From positions 310,001 to 374,000 of the forward strand of contig PHBU01000003.1 of the NCBI GenBank assembly GCA_002840685.1: DNA of 64,000 nt. Direction: 5' to 3'. Every line of letters starts with the position of its first letter. Within the stretch, counting starts at the first letter, position 1. A model generated the notes under the pieces. The model searched no databases. It saw only the letters and a list, made by a program, of their open reading frames with translations, and was not told the DNA's origin. A program made the translations under genes and the position numbers. Positions 17,366-27,040 of the stretch are shown here, in pieces. Source of the DNA: Chloroflexi bacterium HGW-Chloroflexi-6 (GTDB lineage: Bacteria > Chloroflexota > Anaerolineae > Anaerolineales > Villigracilaceae).

Positions 17366-18220
17366 TTATGTTGGGGGATGATTGATCAAAACCTGCATTT
17401 GTTCAAGAACTTTTTGATGGATCTCCGGTGTATCCATGCCTCCAGCCTCGATCGGCTGGCCGAACTGCACCGTAACCTGCAATGGCCGCTGGTCGAACTG
17501 GATGTGCATCAGCAATTGAAAGGCCGCCCCCAATTTTTCTCGTTCGTATTGCGTTTTCTTGATCCTTGTCAGCGGGTGCTTGACGGCTTTGTCCCATAGC
17601 ACGCCGCGTACTAGCGTGGGGATGATTTTGGTCTCAGGCGCAAAGCGCACAAAAACACTGGCCGAATCGCTCCAACTGCTGAGGGCCTCGATCGCTCCGG
17701 GGTAAACCGCCGGGTCAGGGTCGATCTTCCCGGCCGGAAAAGTCAACGCCGCGCCGCCCGCTTTCAGGTGGGCGGCTGTCTTTTTAACGGCGGACATGCG
17801 GCGGGTCGGATCGTCGTTGATGAAGATCAACTGTCCGCTGGTATTTTGCAGAGAGGTCAGAAAAGGCCGCTCGATGGCGAGAATCCGCAAATCCGCGCGG
17901 TGAATGGCGATAAAAAGCGCCAGGGTGTCCACCATGCCGGGGTGATTGGACAGAAAGAGCGCCGGGCCGTTGGCTGGAATATTTTCAGCGCCAGCGATGT
18001 TCAGGGTGTGGGCATAGCGGTCGAACAAAGGCCGGGCAGCCAGCGACAGGCTGCGTTTGGCAACATCGTCATCAAAGGCAAGCATCTGGCGGGCAAATTT
18101 CTGCGCGGGGGTATGAAAAATCCCCCGCAAGGCAGAAGCCAGGCGAGGGGAGTTTTGCCAGCCAAACGAACTGACCAGATCATCGAGGTTGATTGCGGTC
18201 AGGGCGGCCAGGGAATCCAT
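17366..18220 (-). CDS. PlsC-like phospholipid/glycerol acyltransferase
   Basis: 284 residues with the HxxxxD acyltransferase motif in 'LFLSNHPGMVDTLAL' (about 90-104) and an 'FPAGKIDPDP' segment (about 160) in the position of the usual FPEG motif. No strong transmembrane helix is seen, so it is likely membrane-peripheral. It probably transfers an acyl chain to a glycerolipid or related acceptor. It is followed upstream by the adenylate cyclase gene (8 nt gap), so the two are probably in one transcript. Exact substrate unknown. Confidence 0.82.
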   Translation of the reverse strand: MDSLAALTAINLDDLVSSFGWQNSPRLASALRGIFHTPAQKFARQMLAFDDDVAKRSLSLAARPLFDRYAHTLNIAGAENIPANGPALFLSNHPGMVDTLALFIAIHRADLRILAIERPFLTSLQNTSGQLIFINDDPTRRMSAVKKTAAHLKAGGAALTFPAGKIDPDPAVYPGAIEALSSWSDSASVFVRFAPETKIIPTLVRGVLWDKAVKHPLTRIKKTQYEREKLGAAFQLLMHIQFDQRPLQVTVQFGQPIEAGGMDTPEIHQKVLEQMQVLINHPPT

Positions 18221-18228
18221 GTGAGATG

Positions 18229-19935
18229 TTATTTCAGGCTGAGAATTTCGTAGACCGGGATGGCTTCGCGCTTGCCTTTGACAGTGATCGGTTCCATCAG
18301 ACGCACCTCAACGAAATCGCTGACGCGCTCATAAGCGGCCTGGCTGATGACAATCTGGTTGCGGGCTGCGTTTTCTTGCAAGCGTTTGCAAGTGTTGACG
18401 CTGTCTCCGATGGCGGTGTAATCGAGGCGTTTTTCAGTGCCGATCAGGCCCAGAACGGCGTCGCCGTAGTGGATGCCAACCCCAAAGCCTAGGTGAGCTT
18501 CTGGCGGCAGGATGGCGTGCAGCCCGGCGATGCGGTCGCGCAGTTTGAGCGCGGCGCGCACGGCCCGCAAGGTATGATCTTCTTGCGGAATGGGGGCGTT
18601 GAACCAGGCCATGACCGCGTCGCCAAGGAATTTATCGATCGTCCCTTCTTCGTCCAGCACCACTTCGGCTCCGGCGGCCAGGTAACGGTTAAGCACTGAA
18701 ACCAACTGTTCCGGCGATTGGGTTTCGCTGAAGCTGGTAAACCCGCGAATATCGGCGAAAAGAACGGTGATGTCGCTGCGCTTGCCTCCCAGCGCCAGGC
18801 TGTTGGGGTCGAGCTGGTTGATCACGGCGGGCGAAACCATGCGCTCGAAGAGTTTGCGCTGGGCTTCGAGACGCTTGCGTTCGGTCAGATCATCGAGCAC
18901 GATCGCAATGCCCTGGGTGGTTTGGTCGCCATCTTTGAGCGGGGAAACGTTCAAGCGCCAATCGACCCGGCCACGCTGGGGGATGTTATGGCTGAATTCG
19001 AGATCTGTTACCGATGTATCCTGGCTGCGAACGCCGGCAATTTGTGAAAGAATATCATCTGCTATGGAAGGGATCACATCGTGCAGCTTGCGCCCGATCA
19101 AATCTACTGTGTTCTGTCCGATGATGAATTCGGCGGCGTGGTTGCAGAGTGTGATCTGGTCTTCGACATCGGCGGTAATGACACCGCTCGAGATGGATGC
19201 GAAGATGTTGTCCATCATGTTCTTGAGATCGGTCACTTCGGCCAGTGTGCGGCGCAGCGAAGCGAACAAGCGGGCGTTTTCGATGGCGATTGCGGCCTGG
19301 TTGGCAAAGACTGCCAGCAGGTCTCGTTCTGACTCGCTAAAAATCCCGGTGCGGATGCGGTTGTCGGCGTAAATAACGCCGATCATGTCATTCTTGACCT
19401 TGAGCGGGACGCACAGAATGGAGCGCAGGTTAAAGGCGATGATGCTTTCCTGCCCGCCGAAGCGCGGGTCTTCCTGGGCGTTGGTGGTCAGGATGGCCTC
19501 GCCGGTTTCGATCACTTTTTGGATGACGGTCCGGCTGACGGCGTGTTCTGATTCATTGAGTGATTCTTGTTCCCAGTTGCGGGCGATGCGTGTGGACATT
19601 TGTCCGCTGGTATCGCGTAACATCATAAATCCGCGCTCGGCGCCGGTCAGGCGGACGATGTTGTCCATCACAAAGCGCAAAACATCGTCCAGATCGAGCG
19701 ATGAGTTGATAACCTGGCTGATTTCGGTCAGGGCCAGCAAGTTGCTGCGTTCTTCAGCGAAAGCAGCAACTTCTTGCGCCATGCGATACAGGCGGCTTTC
19801 AAGTTGTGACAAGTTTTCGAGTGTATCCGGTTGTAAACTGCTGCGGATTGGCAGAATGGAGGTGCGAATTTGGCCTGCCAATTGGCTTAACACCTTCATT
19901 TGCTGATCGACAGGGGTGGAAGGACTTTCACTCAT
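18229..19935 (-). CDS. GAF-PAS class III adenylate/guanylate cyclase
   Basis: 568 residues. A GAF domain (about 70-225, ending 'AAIAIENARLF'), a PAS domain (about 235-355) and a class III cyclase catalytic domain (about 375-565) are in order. The two metal-binding aspartates are present ('VLFADIRGFTSF' and 'LGDAVMAWF'), as are Lys in 'TIDKFLGD', Asp in 'LDYTAIGD' and the Asn/Arg transition-state pair in 'SVNTCKRL'. This pattern suggests an active adenylate cyclase. The open frame extends to a TTG at 19959, but the ATG at 19935 has AGGAG seven bases upstream. It starts 14 nt after the transglutaminase gene. Two CRP-like sites at 30.0 and 31.6 kb make cAMP signalling plausible. Confidence 0.9.
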   Translation of the reverse strand: MSESPSTPVDQQMKVLSQLAGQIRTSILPIRSSLQPDTLENLSQLESRLYRMAQEVAAFAEERSNLLALTEISQVINSSLDLDDVLRFVMDNIVRLTGAERGFMMLRDTSGQMSTRIARNWEQESLNESEHAVSRTVIQKVIETGEAILTTNAQEDPRFGGQESIIAFNLRSILCVPLKVKNDMIGVIYADNRIRTGIFSESERDLLAVFANQAAIAIENARLFASLRRTLAEVTDLKNMMDNIFASISSGVITADVEDQITLCNHAAEFIIGQNTVDLIGRKLHDVIPSIADDILSQIAGVRSQDTSVTDLEFSHNIPQRGRVDWRLNVSPLKDGDQTTQGIAIVLDDLTERKRLEAQRKLFERMVSPAVINQLDPNSLALGGKRSDITVLFADIRGFTSFSETQSPEQLVSVLNRYLAAGAEVVLDEEGTIDKFLGDAVMAWFNAPIPQEDHTLRAVRAALKLRDRIAGLHAILPPEAHLGFGVGIHYGDAVLGLIGTEKRLDYTAIGDSVNTCKRLQENAARNQIVISQAAYERVSDFVEVRLMEPITVKGKREAIPVYEILSLK

Positions 19936-19949
19936 GATGGTGCTCCTGG

Positions 19950-22232
19950 TTACAACCAATTAAAGAAATACCGAATAGTATGAAGACGAATCTTCCAAGC
20001 AGCATGACTTGCCTGTGCCGGGTCGCCGGGGGTGCGGCTGTAAAGGGTCATTTCATGCTGGCGGGCCAGCGTGTCAATCTCTGCGGCAGCTTGTGGCAAG
20101 AGTTGTTTGAGTAGTTGTACGCGTTCAGCGGGTGTAATAGACTCAGGCTGGGTGCGCCTGAGCAGAGCCATGCTTTGATTGATAACATGAAAGGAACGTT
20201 CCACTTCTGATAATTCGCTCCAGCGCTGCCAGCGTTCCAGCCAGTTGGGGAATCCCTGGCCGCGCTGGCGATATAACCACAAGACAGCCCGCAAAGCACG
20301 ATTCTGGAGTGGTGTTTGTCTGTGCAATCGCCATACTCCATAAATGGATAGGCCGGATGCAACGGCTATTATAATCCACTGGAAAACGGTCTGATATGGG
20401 AATACCCATGGCTGCTTGGTTGGAATTTCGATGTTAGTGGGTGGGGTGGGCTCACCGTCGATCAGCGGGGTTCGCTCTTTGACATCATCAAGTTCATCCT
20501 GGTTTGGGTCACGTTCCACACCGCTCGGGCGCACCAGCGCTGGCTGGTTGCCGGTTGGTTCAAACTCCACCCAGCCGATGCCCGGGAAATATACTTCAGG
20601 CCAGGCGTGGGCATCTTTTGCGCGGACGATATACTGCCCATTTACGCGCTGGCCTTGGGCGTAGCCGGCGGCCAGGCGGGCGGGAATCCCTAGCGAGCGC
20701 AGCATGAGAACCTCGGCGCTGGCAGAATAGGTGCAGTAGCCGCTTTTCCAATCGAACAGGAAGCGCTCAATAACGTCCGCGCCAAACGTCAGGGTTGGAA
20801 CCGTGTCGTTATAAACGATATTTTCACGCAAATAAGATGTGATCTGCGCGGCTTTATCGTATGGAGTTTCCTGCCCTTCGGTGATCTCGGCCGCCAACGC
20901 CGTTACCCTCACCGGAAAATCTTCTGGGAGCGAAAGATAACGAGCGCGCACCCATTCAGGGTAATCTTGGCCGGCCTCGCGCAATATTTTGACGCTGGGG
21001 TTGTTCAAGGCTGATTGAGCTGTGTACTTTTCGCCGGAGACAAGGATGGGCTTTGCCCGCAATCCATTGAAATCGATTTGCCCTGGTTCAGCCGCAGTGT
21101 AAATCAACTCTGCCGGGCGGCTGACCCAAATGGGTTGGGGCTGGGTGACCAGGGTGGCCTGTGCAGCAAAAAGCCACTCGAACTCAAATTCTACAATGGG
21201 CTGGTCCGCTGTGGGAACACCCAGATCTTGAGAATCGGGCTGGAAGGCGCGTTTAAACGTTTGCGAGCTTTGCCACTGCCCGCCGCCATAAGTGTCATAG
21301 ATGCGCGCCCGCCAGTAGTAGCGCGAGAGGCTGCTCCCCGGCGCGCGGACGCGGAACAAAATTCCCTCGCCCTGGTCGGCCTTGCTGCCCAGCCCAAGCG
21401 AATTTCCGTAGCGTTCAACAGGCGGCGGCTTTTGGTTTGTTAAAGCGGCCAAGGCTTTGTTGAGCCTTTCCTGTGAGATCTTCAAAGGGCGGCTGACTTC
21501 ACGCCACCATTGCGCCGCTGCGGGCAAGGCTTTTGCCGGGGTGGGCAGCAACCAGGCCAGCATTACAATGATGATGGTGGTGACGATAATGTTGCGGTTC
21601 AGGTCAAATCCCGGTTCGGGGCCGGTGAAGATTTGTTTTTCACGCCACGAACTGGCGTTTTCCAGGTAATGGATCCGGCCAATGATCAGCAGCACAGATG
21701 CAAAATAAACGGCTAACACCCAAATCCGCTCAACCTTGTAGCCATCATAGTATTGGATGATCAGGAGCGGCAAGCTGGGCGGTAAAAAGCTTGCCAGTAT
21801 TCTCTGTTTTTGCAAAACGGCTTGACCGCTGTAAATACCGATCAGCCAAAAAACAAGACAGGTAAAGGCGACAAATATTAGTGGGTCGCTGACTTCTTCA
21901 GCGCGAACGAGTTGCCCAATTCCATGCCACAAGCGGCCAGCCAGGCTGGACAACCGGATTGTAAGACTTTCCTCGCCGGCAACTGTGCTCAAGAGCAGCC
22001 AGGGCAGCGCCAGGATGCTGTATTCGAAGATCAGGAGACGTTGTGAGAAGGTGCTGAAGATATTGGCGGACAAAGCTATTCCTAGAATTCCCCCAAGAAT
22101 GGCTGCGCCCTGGGCTACAATCAGATCTTCTGTCCAGCGCGTCATGACCAGACGCCCGGATGTGCTTGCCATTATAAAAACGAATAAAATAGCAATATTC
22201 CAATCCCAATTGTATTGTGGATGTTTTTTCAT
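19950..22232 (-). CDS. TgpA-like membrane transglutaminase-domain protein
   Basis: A 760-residue protein with six to seven N-terminal transmembrane helices (about 10-245), an extracytoplasmic transglutaminase-like domain, another helix near 630 and a cytoplasmic C-terminal DUF4129-like tail. Catalytic Cys500 is in 'SGYCTYSASAE' and His542 in 'KDAHAWPE'. The third position is Glu in 'VEFEPTGN', where many family members have Asp. Such proteins (DUF3488/TgpA) are often encoded with MoxR ATPases and DUF58 proteins, but neither is seen here. It probably acts on envelope proteins or peptides. It is divergent from the PAP2 gene with 53 nt between starts. Confidence 0.87.
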   Translation of the reverse strand: MKKHPQYNWDWNIAILFVFIMASTSGRLVMTRWTEDLIVAQGAAILGGILGIALSANIFSTFSQRLLIFEYSILALPWLLLSTVAGEESLTIRLSSLAGRLWHGIGQLVRAEEVSDPLIFVAFTCLVFWLIGIYSGQAVLQKQRILASFLPPSLPLLIIQYYDGYKVERIWVLAVYFASVLLIIGRIHYLENASSWREKQIFTGPEPGFDLNRNIIVTTIIIVMLAWLLPTPAKALPAAAQWWREVSRPLKISQERLNKALAALTNQKPPPVERYGNSLGLGSKADQGEGILFRVRAPGSSLSRYYWRARIYDTYGGGQWQSSQTFKRAFQPDSQDLGVPTADQPIVEFEFEWLFAAQATLVTQPQPIWVSRPAELIYTAAEPGQIDFNGLRAKPILVSGEKYTAQSALNNPSVKILREAGQDYPEWVRARYLSLPEDFPVRVTALAAEITEGQETPYDKAAQITSYLRENIVYNDTVPTLTFGADVIERFLFDWKSGYCTYSASAEVLMLRSLGIPARLAAGYAQGQRVNGQYIVRAKDAHAWPEVYFPGIGWVEFEPTGNQPALVRPSGVERDPNQDELDDVKERTPLIDGEPTPPTNIEIPTKQPWVFPYQTVFQWIIIAVASGLSIYGVWRLHRQTPLQNRALRAVLWLYRQRGQGFPNWLERWQRWSELSEVERSFHVINQSMALLRRTQPESITPAERVQLLKQLLPQAAAEIDTLARQHEMTLYSRTPGDPAQASHAAWKIRLHTIRYFFNWL

Positions 22233-22285
22233 ATATTAAGTGTACAATATTCGCAAGCTATTCGTCAAACGCATCAGGAGGAAAC

Positions 22286-23278
22286 ATGGAGTCGCTCTGG
22301 CAATTTGGTGTGGATTTTATTATTGCTTTGCAGTCGCTTGGCTTGTGGCTTGAAGCACCGATGCAATTTTTTTCCTTTTTAGGTTCTGAAGAGTTTTTCC
22401 TTTTGGTTTTGCCAGTTTTATATTGGTCAGTAAATGCCGATCTTGGTTTGAGGATCGGTGTTATTTTGTTGTTGAACGGGGCGGTTAATGATGCCTTCAA
22501 GCTGGCTTTGCACGGCCCGCGTCCTTATTGGTTTAGCGCAGATGTTAAGGCTTTTTCGGCTGAAACCTCCTTTGGTGTCCCTTCGGGTCACGCCCAGATC
22601 GCTTCAGGGGTTTGGGGAATGTTGGCCGCGCGTTTGGGCCGGCGCGTGTTTTGGGTGGTGGCCGTTTTTATCATAGCCATGATCGGATTGTCTCGCCTGT
22701 ATCTTGGGGTCCACTTTCCGCATGATGTTCTTCTCGGATGGCTGCTTGGCTCGTTGGTTTTGTGGGCTGTTTTGCGCTTTTGGGACCGGACCGCTGCATG
22801 GTTGAAAGAACAATCTCTCGGACGCCAGGTTGCCCTGGCTTTTGGTGCATCCATGTTGCTCTTGCTCAGTTCGCTTGTTCCTTATCTTTTTTTGCAAAGC
22901 TGGAGCCTGCCCGCCGAATGGCTTCTTAACGTTCAATCAGCCGGGGTGGATGAACTGCCGCATCCGATCACGTTGGATGGTGCCTTGACCACGACCGGGA
23001 CGTTGTTTGGGCTTTTCGCCGGGCTGGCCTGGATCAACACCCGGGGCGGGTTCAGCGCTGATGGAACGGTATCCAACCGCATCTTGCGGTATGCTCTGGG
23101 CGTGCTTGGCATAGGGCTGGTCTGGTTTGGGCTGGGAGCCGTCCTCCCGCGCGGCGATGAGCTTATCCCCTATCTTCTTCGTTTTGCGCGCTATACGTTG
23201 GTCGGTTTATGGATTTCAGCTGGGGCGCCCTGGCTTTTTATTCGATTGGCGCTGGCCCAGCCCTCCGTGAAAAGATAG
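22286..23278 (+). CDS. PAP2-family membrane phosphatase
   Basis: 330 residues with eight or so hydrophobic segments. The three-part phosphatase signature is complete: 'KLALHGPRP' (near 80), 'PSGHAQIASG' (near 107) and 'SRLYLGVHFPHDVLLG' (near 148). It likely dephosphorylates undecaprenyl-diphosphate or a phosphatidate-type lipid at the outer face of the membrane. The open frame begins earlier at 22217, inside the divergent gene, but the ATG at 22286 has AGGAGG at optimal distance and a TACAAT -10-like element about 40 nt upstream. The C-terminal ~130 residues add extra helices beyond the core. Confidence 0.9.
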   Translation: MESLWQFGVDFIIALQSLGLWLEAPMQFFSFLGSEEFFLLVLPVLYWSVNADLGLRIGVILLLNGAVNDAFKLALHGPRPYWFSADVKAFSAETSFGVPSGHAQIASGVWGMLAARLGRRVFWVVAVFIIAMIGLSRLYLGVHFPHDVLLGWLLGSLVLWAVLRFWDRTAAWLKEQSLGRQVALAFGASMLLLLSSLVPYLFLQSWSLPAEWLLNVQSAGVDELPHPITLDGALTTTGTLFGLFAGLAWINTRGGFSADGTVSNRILRYALGVLGIGLVWFGLGAVLPRGDELIPYLLRFARYTLVGLWISAGAPWLFIRLALAQPSVKR

Positions 23279-23341
23279 GACTTACAAATTTGATTACAGG
23301 CAAAAAGGTTTTCTCAAATTGATAGTTGTGCTGTCTGGTTT

Positions 23342-23350
23342 TGATATAAT
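23342..23350 (+). promoter_or_regulatory. Extended -10 promoter of the Ser/Thr kinase gene
   Basis: TGATATAAT is a perfect extended -10 element, 36 nt before the ATG at 23387. A TTGATA lies 20 nt upstream of the hexamer, which is too far for an optimal -35, so the TG extension probably matters. The same TGATATAAT precedes the second Ser/Thr kinase gene at 37068-37076. Confidence 0.6.
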
Positions 23351-23386
23351 CATATCGATATTAAACTTAAAGTGGATTGCAATTAA

Positions 23387-25534
23387 ATGACCCTTGAACA
23401 AGGAACGTTGCTAAATGGGCGTTACCGCATTTTAGATATTCTCGGCCAGGGGGGCATGGGATCTGTTTACCGCGCCATGGATGAAAATCTTGGCGTGGAA
23501 GTAGCTGTCAAAGAAAATCTATTTACAACAGATGAGTATTCGCGTCAGTTTCGACTTGAAGCGGTAATTTTAGCCAGCCTTCGTCATCCAAATTTGCCAC
23601 GCGTTACTGACCATTATGTGATCGAAAATGTGGGCCAGTATCTTGTGATGGATTACATCGAAGGCGAAGATTTGCGCCAGCGCATGGAGCGCCAGGGCAC
23701 GATTAGCGAGGAAGATGCCATTCTGGTGGGTGCAGCCATGTCTGATGCCCTGGCTTATCTTCATACGCGCAAGCCTCCCGTTTTGCACCGCGATATCAAG
23801 CCTGGGAATGTCAAGATCACATCAGATGGGCATGTTTATCTGGTTGATTTTGGGCTTGCCAAACTGATCCAGGGTAGTCAGACCACAACCACCGGGGCGC
23901 GCGCCATGACCCCGGGGTATTCGCCTCCTGAGCAATACGGCACTGCCCGCACCGATCCGCGTTCTGATATTTATTCGCTGGGCGCTACCCTTTACGCGGC
24001 CCTGACCGGAATCATCCCCGAAGACGGTCTGGCGCGGGTCATGGATAATATCCAGCTAACCCCATTGCGAAAACATAACCCGAATATCTCCAGGCGCCTT
24101 GCGGCTGCCATCGAAAAAGCAATGGAAGCCTATCCCGATGACCGCTTCCAAAATGCGGAAGATATGCGCCGGGCTTTGCTCAACGCCAGTTCCAAGACCC
24201 AGCGCTTGCTTGATCTGGATTTGAATATCAGCGTTTCACCTCCACCGCCTTCCAGCGAGAATTCCAACGGAACCTTTTCGGATATGCCTACAGCATCTCC
24301 GAACTCGGCTCTTGGCAATTCGTTTACATCTGTGTCCACGCGCATGCGCCGCAGATTCCGAAAGTTCGCTTCTTCAGGGGCCTGGATTGGTTTGGCGCTT
24401 ATGGCCGTTCTGACAATTTTTTTGTTCAGTCAGGGTAACCTCCCCACCGCGTTGGTTGCGATTTTGCCGCCAAACGTGGTTCAGACTTACCTGCCTGGCG
24501 CAGCCCAATCTGCAACAGCTGAGCCTTTCGAGTTATTCGAGCCTGAACTAACACCAACTTCAACACCGCCCATCAGCTTTACACCCACCCCAGAACCGAC
24601 AGAAGTGGTTTTGCCGTCGCCAACAAATACACCGCAGGGCGGCACCGGCCTGATTGCTTTTGCCTCGAACCGGGCCGGGATTCCGCAAGTTTATTTGATG
24701 AACTCTGACGGCACGAATGTTCATCCTGTTACCAATGAACAAGATGGGGCTTGCCAGCCAGATTGGTCGCCGGATGGCATGAAAATAGTTTTCGTATCTC
24801 CATGTCGGGAGCGTGTGGACTCATACCCCGGGTCAAGTTTGTATGTAATCAATATTGATGGAACCGGAAAAACTCCCTTGCCGACCACCTTGGGTGGCGA
24901 CTTTGAGCCCGCCTGGTCGCCGGATGGTACCCGGATTGCCTTTACATCCATGCGGGATGGCTATTTCGAAATTTATGCACTCAATTTGGAAAATAACCAG
25001 ATTGAACGTTTAACTGATGCCCGAAGTGTGAGTAGTGCCACTTATGCCCGGCAGCCAGCCTGGAACCCATTTGGCACGCAATTGGTTTATGTTCTCCGAC
25101 GTAACTCTACAACCCAAATCTGGCTTTCCCGAGGCCAGCCACTGACGGTTCAGCCCCAGAATCAGCATGAGCAGCTTACCAGTTCAGACAATACAACCAC
25201 TTCTTTTCTGCCTGTTTGGTCTCCCGATGGTGAAGTGATCATTTTCAATCAGACCAGTTTGGATGCCAACGCACCGGCTTCTTTGATGCGGCTGCGCTAC
25301 GAAGATCGTTTGTCTCGCACGGCAACCCTTGTGAATATCCCGCCCCCCATCGTGGATGTTAGCTTTTCTCCGGATGGTTTCTGGATCATTTTTGAATCTA
25401 AATCTGGCGAGAACGCCAAGCATGACATTTATATAGCCACTATTACGGGTGCGGGACTTAAACAATTGACTACAGACCCCGGTGTTGATTTTGACGCGGT
25501 CTGGCGGCCTTTGCCCAAAGCGACTGCGCCATAA
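23387..25534 (+). CDS. Transmembrane Ser/Thr protein kinase with beta-propeller sensor
   Basis: 715 residues. The kinase domain (about 12-270) has 'GQGGMGSVYRA', Lys42, catalytic Asp136 in 'HRDIKPGN' and Asp154 in 'VDFGLAK', with an activation segment 'MTPGYSPPEQYG'. All catalytic residues are present. A linker leads to one transmembrane helix (about 327-345), then a Thr/Pro-rich spacer (about 385-415), then five or so WD40/TolB-like PD40 repeats ('PDWSPDGMKIVF', 'PAWSPDGTRIAF', 'PVWSPDGEVIIF', 'VSFSPDGFWIIF'). The propeller would lie outside the membrane and could sense a ligand or envelope protein. It stands alone, ending at the terminator at 25582. Confidence 0.93.
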   Translation: MTLEQGTLLNGRYRILDILGQGGMGSVYRAMDENLGVEVAVKENLFTTDEYSRQFRLEAVILASLRHPNLPRVTDHYVIENVGQYLVMDYIEGEDLRQRMERQGTISEEDAILVGAAMSDALAYLHTRKPPVLHRDIKPGNVKITSDGHVYLVDFGLAKLIQGSQTTTTGARAMTPGYSPPEQYGTARTDPRSDIYSLGATLYAALTGIIPEDGLARVMDNIQLTPLRKHNPNISRRLAAAIEKAMEAYPDDRFQNAEDMRRALLNASSKTQRLLDLDLNISVSPPPPSSENSNGTFSDMPTASPNSALGNSFTSVSTRMRRRFRKFASSGAWIGLALMAVLTIFLFSQGNLPTALVAILPPNVVQTYLPGAAQSATAEPFELFEPELTPTSTPPISFTPTPEPTEVVLPSPTNTPQGGTGLIAFASNRAGIPQVYLMNSDGTNVHPVTNEQDGACQPDWSPDGMKIVFVSPCRERVDSYPGSSLYVINIDGTGKTPLPTTLGGDFEPAWSPDGTRIAFTSMRDGYFEIYALNLENNQIERLTDARSVSSATYARQPAWNPFGTQLVYVLRRNSTTQIWLSRGQPLTVQPQNQHEQLTSSDNTTTSFLPVWSPDGEVIIFNQTSLDANAPASLMRLRYEDRLSRTATLVNIPPPIVDVSFSPDGFWIIFESKSGENAKHDIYIATITGAGLKQLTTDPGVDFDAVWRPLPKATAP

Positions 25535-25581
25535 ACAAAACTGTTTTCTTGTGGCAGATTAACATTCAACAGTTGTATAAC

Positions 25582-25616
25582 AAAAAAGACCGGGACAAAT
25601 TCCCGATCTTTTTTTT
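25582..25616. terminator. Bidirectional intrinsic terminator
   Basis: The stem AGAC-CGGGA / TCCCG-ATCT (one mismatch) has a CAAAT loop, an A tract on the left and a T tract on the right. It lies between the convergent kinase and bactofilin-like genes and can serve both. Confidence 0.8.
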
Positions 25617-25628
25617 GTTTGTTATGCC

Positions 25629-26969
25629 TTAGACTGCGGCTGTGGGTTGGCGGTTTTTCCACCAATCTGTGAACAATATCCATAGCGCGCCCAGGCCTAG
25701 AAGAACCACCACGATGTTAACCAGGATACCCAATACCGGGATGGCGCTCAGGATGGCATAAAGCACGACACCCAGCGCTAGCGGCCAGAATTTGTGTTCA
25801 GCCAGTTTGGGGTTTACTTTTTCCAGGATCAGTTTGCCGCCCAGCAAGCTGACGGCGATTTTCGTAACAAAAGCGGTCAGCATTACGAAGCCCACGCTTG
25901 TGCCGAACAGCGCCAGCACTCCGCTAACGATCACAGCAGCTGAAAGCCCGCCCAGGGTTAATAGTCCGAAGATGATGCCGCCCATGACCATCACAAAGAT
26001 GATGATCAGCAGGCTGAACAGGAAGGCAGCCCAGGCAATCGTTCCCCATCCCAGGCTCGGGAAGGGTTTTTCCTGAATGGTTGCTCCCATTTTGCCTAAC
26101 AGGGTTGGGAAAACCCAGGCCAGGAACAGGCCTACGATGATCAGGCTGGCAATCGTTCGAACAGCGTCAATGCTGGCATCCAGTACAAGTTCGGACTGGG
26201 TTCGGTTTTCGCGATGCATTTCACGAAGTTCTTCTTCGTCATAAACCGGCTCAGTGCGGGTAACACCGCCACTGGCTATTGATGCGGGTACGCCCAAGTC
26301 GCGATCGGCAATATATTCCAGTTTGCCGCCAATTTCTGCGTCCGGGCCAAAGGTCAGGCCCACAGCCAGATTGGGCATCGTGATGGTCTGTTCCGGGTCA
26401 AAGCTCATCGGACCCATTTTCTGGCCCTCGTTTTCAACTTTCCCCAGCGCAAAGATCGCATCGCCGCCGATTTTGCCACGCAGTTCGATGGCGCCTGTGC
26501 CGAGTTTTGCATCCCCAGCGATGTCGCCAGCCAATAGATTTTGACCGCTGCCCATCAACAGATCGCCGCCGATTTTTGAGCCCGGCCGGGTTTCGAGACT
26601 TCCACCCCCGCCAAGCAGGTCATCGCCGATTACGGCGTTTTCGCCGATCAGGAAGGCTGCGCCGAAGATGCGGGCATCGTCTTGAATGGTGCCGTTGATG
26701 ATGACATCACGTGCGCCAACGAGCAGATCGCCTTCGACCGTGCCATTGATGATAATGGTTTGCGCGCCGGCGATCAGATCACCTTTGATGACACCATCCA
26801 CAATGATTGTTTGGGCGGCGGCGTACAAATCATCTTCGAGTATTTCATCGGCAGCGATGGTGATTGTGTCTCCGGTGCGTTCTTCAAAGGCGCGTGCGGG
26901 CATAGCAATACTCAGGGTCAGCAGCGCCAATAGCATTGCAGAAAACAGAATTCGGGTTGTACGAGACAT
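25629..26969 (-). CDS. Bactofilin-like polymer-forming domain protein with C-terminal membrane helices
   Basis: 446 residues. A signal peptide (about 1-27, 'SIAMPARAFEE') precedes a run of short beta repeats (about 35-190) such as 'TIIVDGVIKGDLIAGAQ' and 'VIINGTIQDDARIFGA', the right-handed beta-helix pattern of bactofilins. The C-terminal third (about 270-440) holds six or so hydrophobic helices. Classical bactofilins are cytoplasmic and about 150-200 residues, so a secreted beta-helix joined to a membrane domain is a variant. It may organise an envelope structure. AGGAG precedes the ATG. Monocistronic between two terminators. Confidence 0.78.
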   Translation of the reverse strand: MSRTTRILFSAMLLALLTLSIAMPARAFEERTGDTITIAADEILEDDLYAAAQTIIVDGVIKGDLIAGAQTIIINGTVEGDLLVGARDVIINGTIQDDARIFGAAFLIGENAVIGDDLLGGGGSLETRPGSKIGGDLLMGSGQNLLAGDIAGDAKLGTGAIELRGKIGGDAIFALGKVENEGQKMGPMSFDPEQTITMPNLAVGLTFGPDAEIGGKLEYIADRDLGVPASIASGGVTRTEPVYDEEELREMHRENRTQSELVLDASIDAVRTIASLIIVGLFLAWVFPTLLGKMGATIQEKPFPSLGWGTIAWAAFLFSLLIIIFVMVMGGIIFGLLTLGGLSAAVIVSGVLALFGTSVGFVMLTAFVTKIAVSLLGGKLILEKVNPKLAEHKFWPLALGVVLYAILSAIPVLGILVNIVVVLLGLGALWILFTDWWKNRQPTAAV

Positions 26970-27040
26970 ATACTTCTCCTAATGAGCAAAATAAGTACAA
27001 CAAACTATGCCGATATACGCGTTCTTGCCGGGCAGGTTGC

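Noticed and set aside
19936..19959. TTG start extending the adenylate cyclase by eight residues
   Set aside because: AGGAG fits the ATG at 19935, and the extension would overlap the neighbouring gene.
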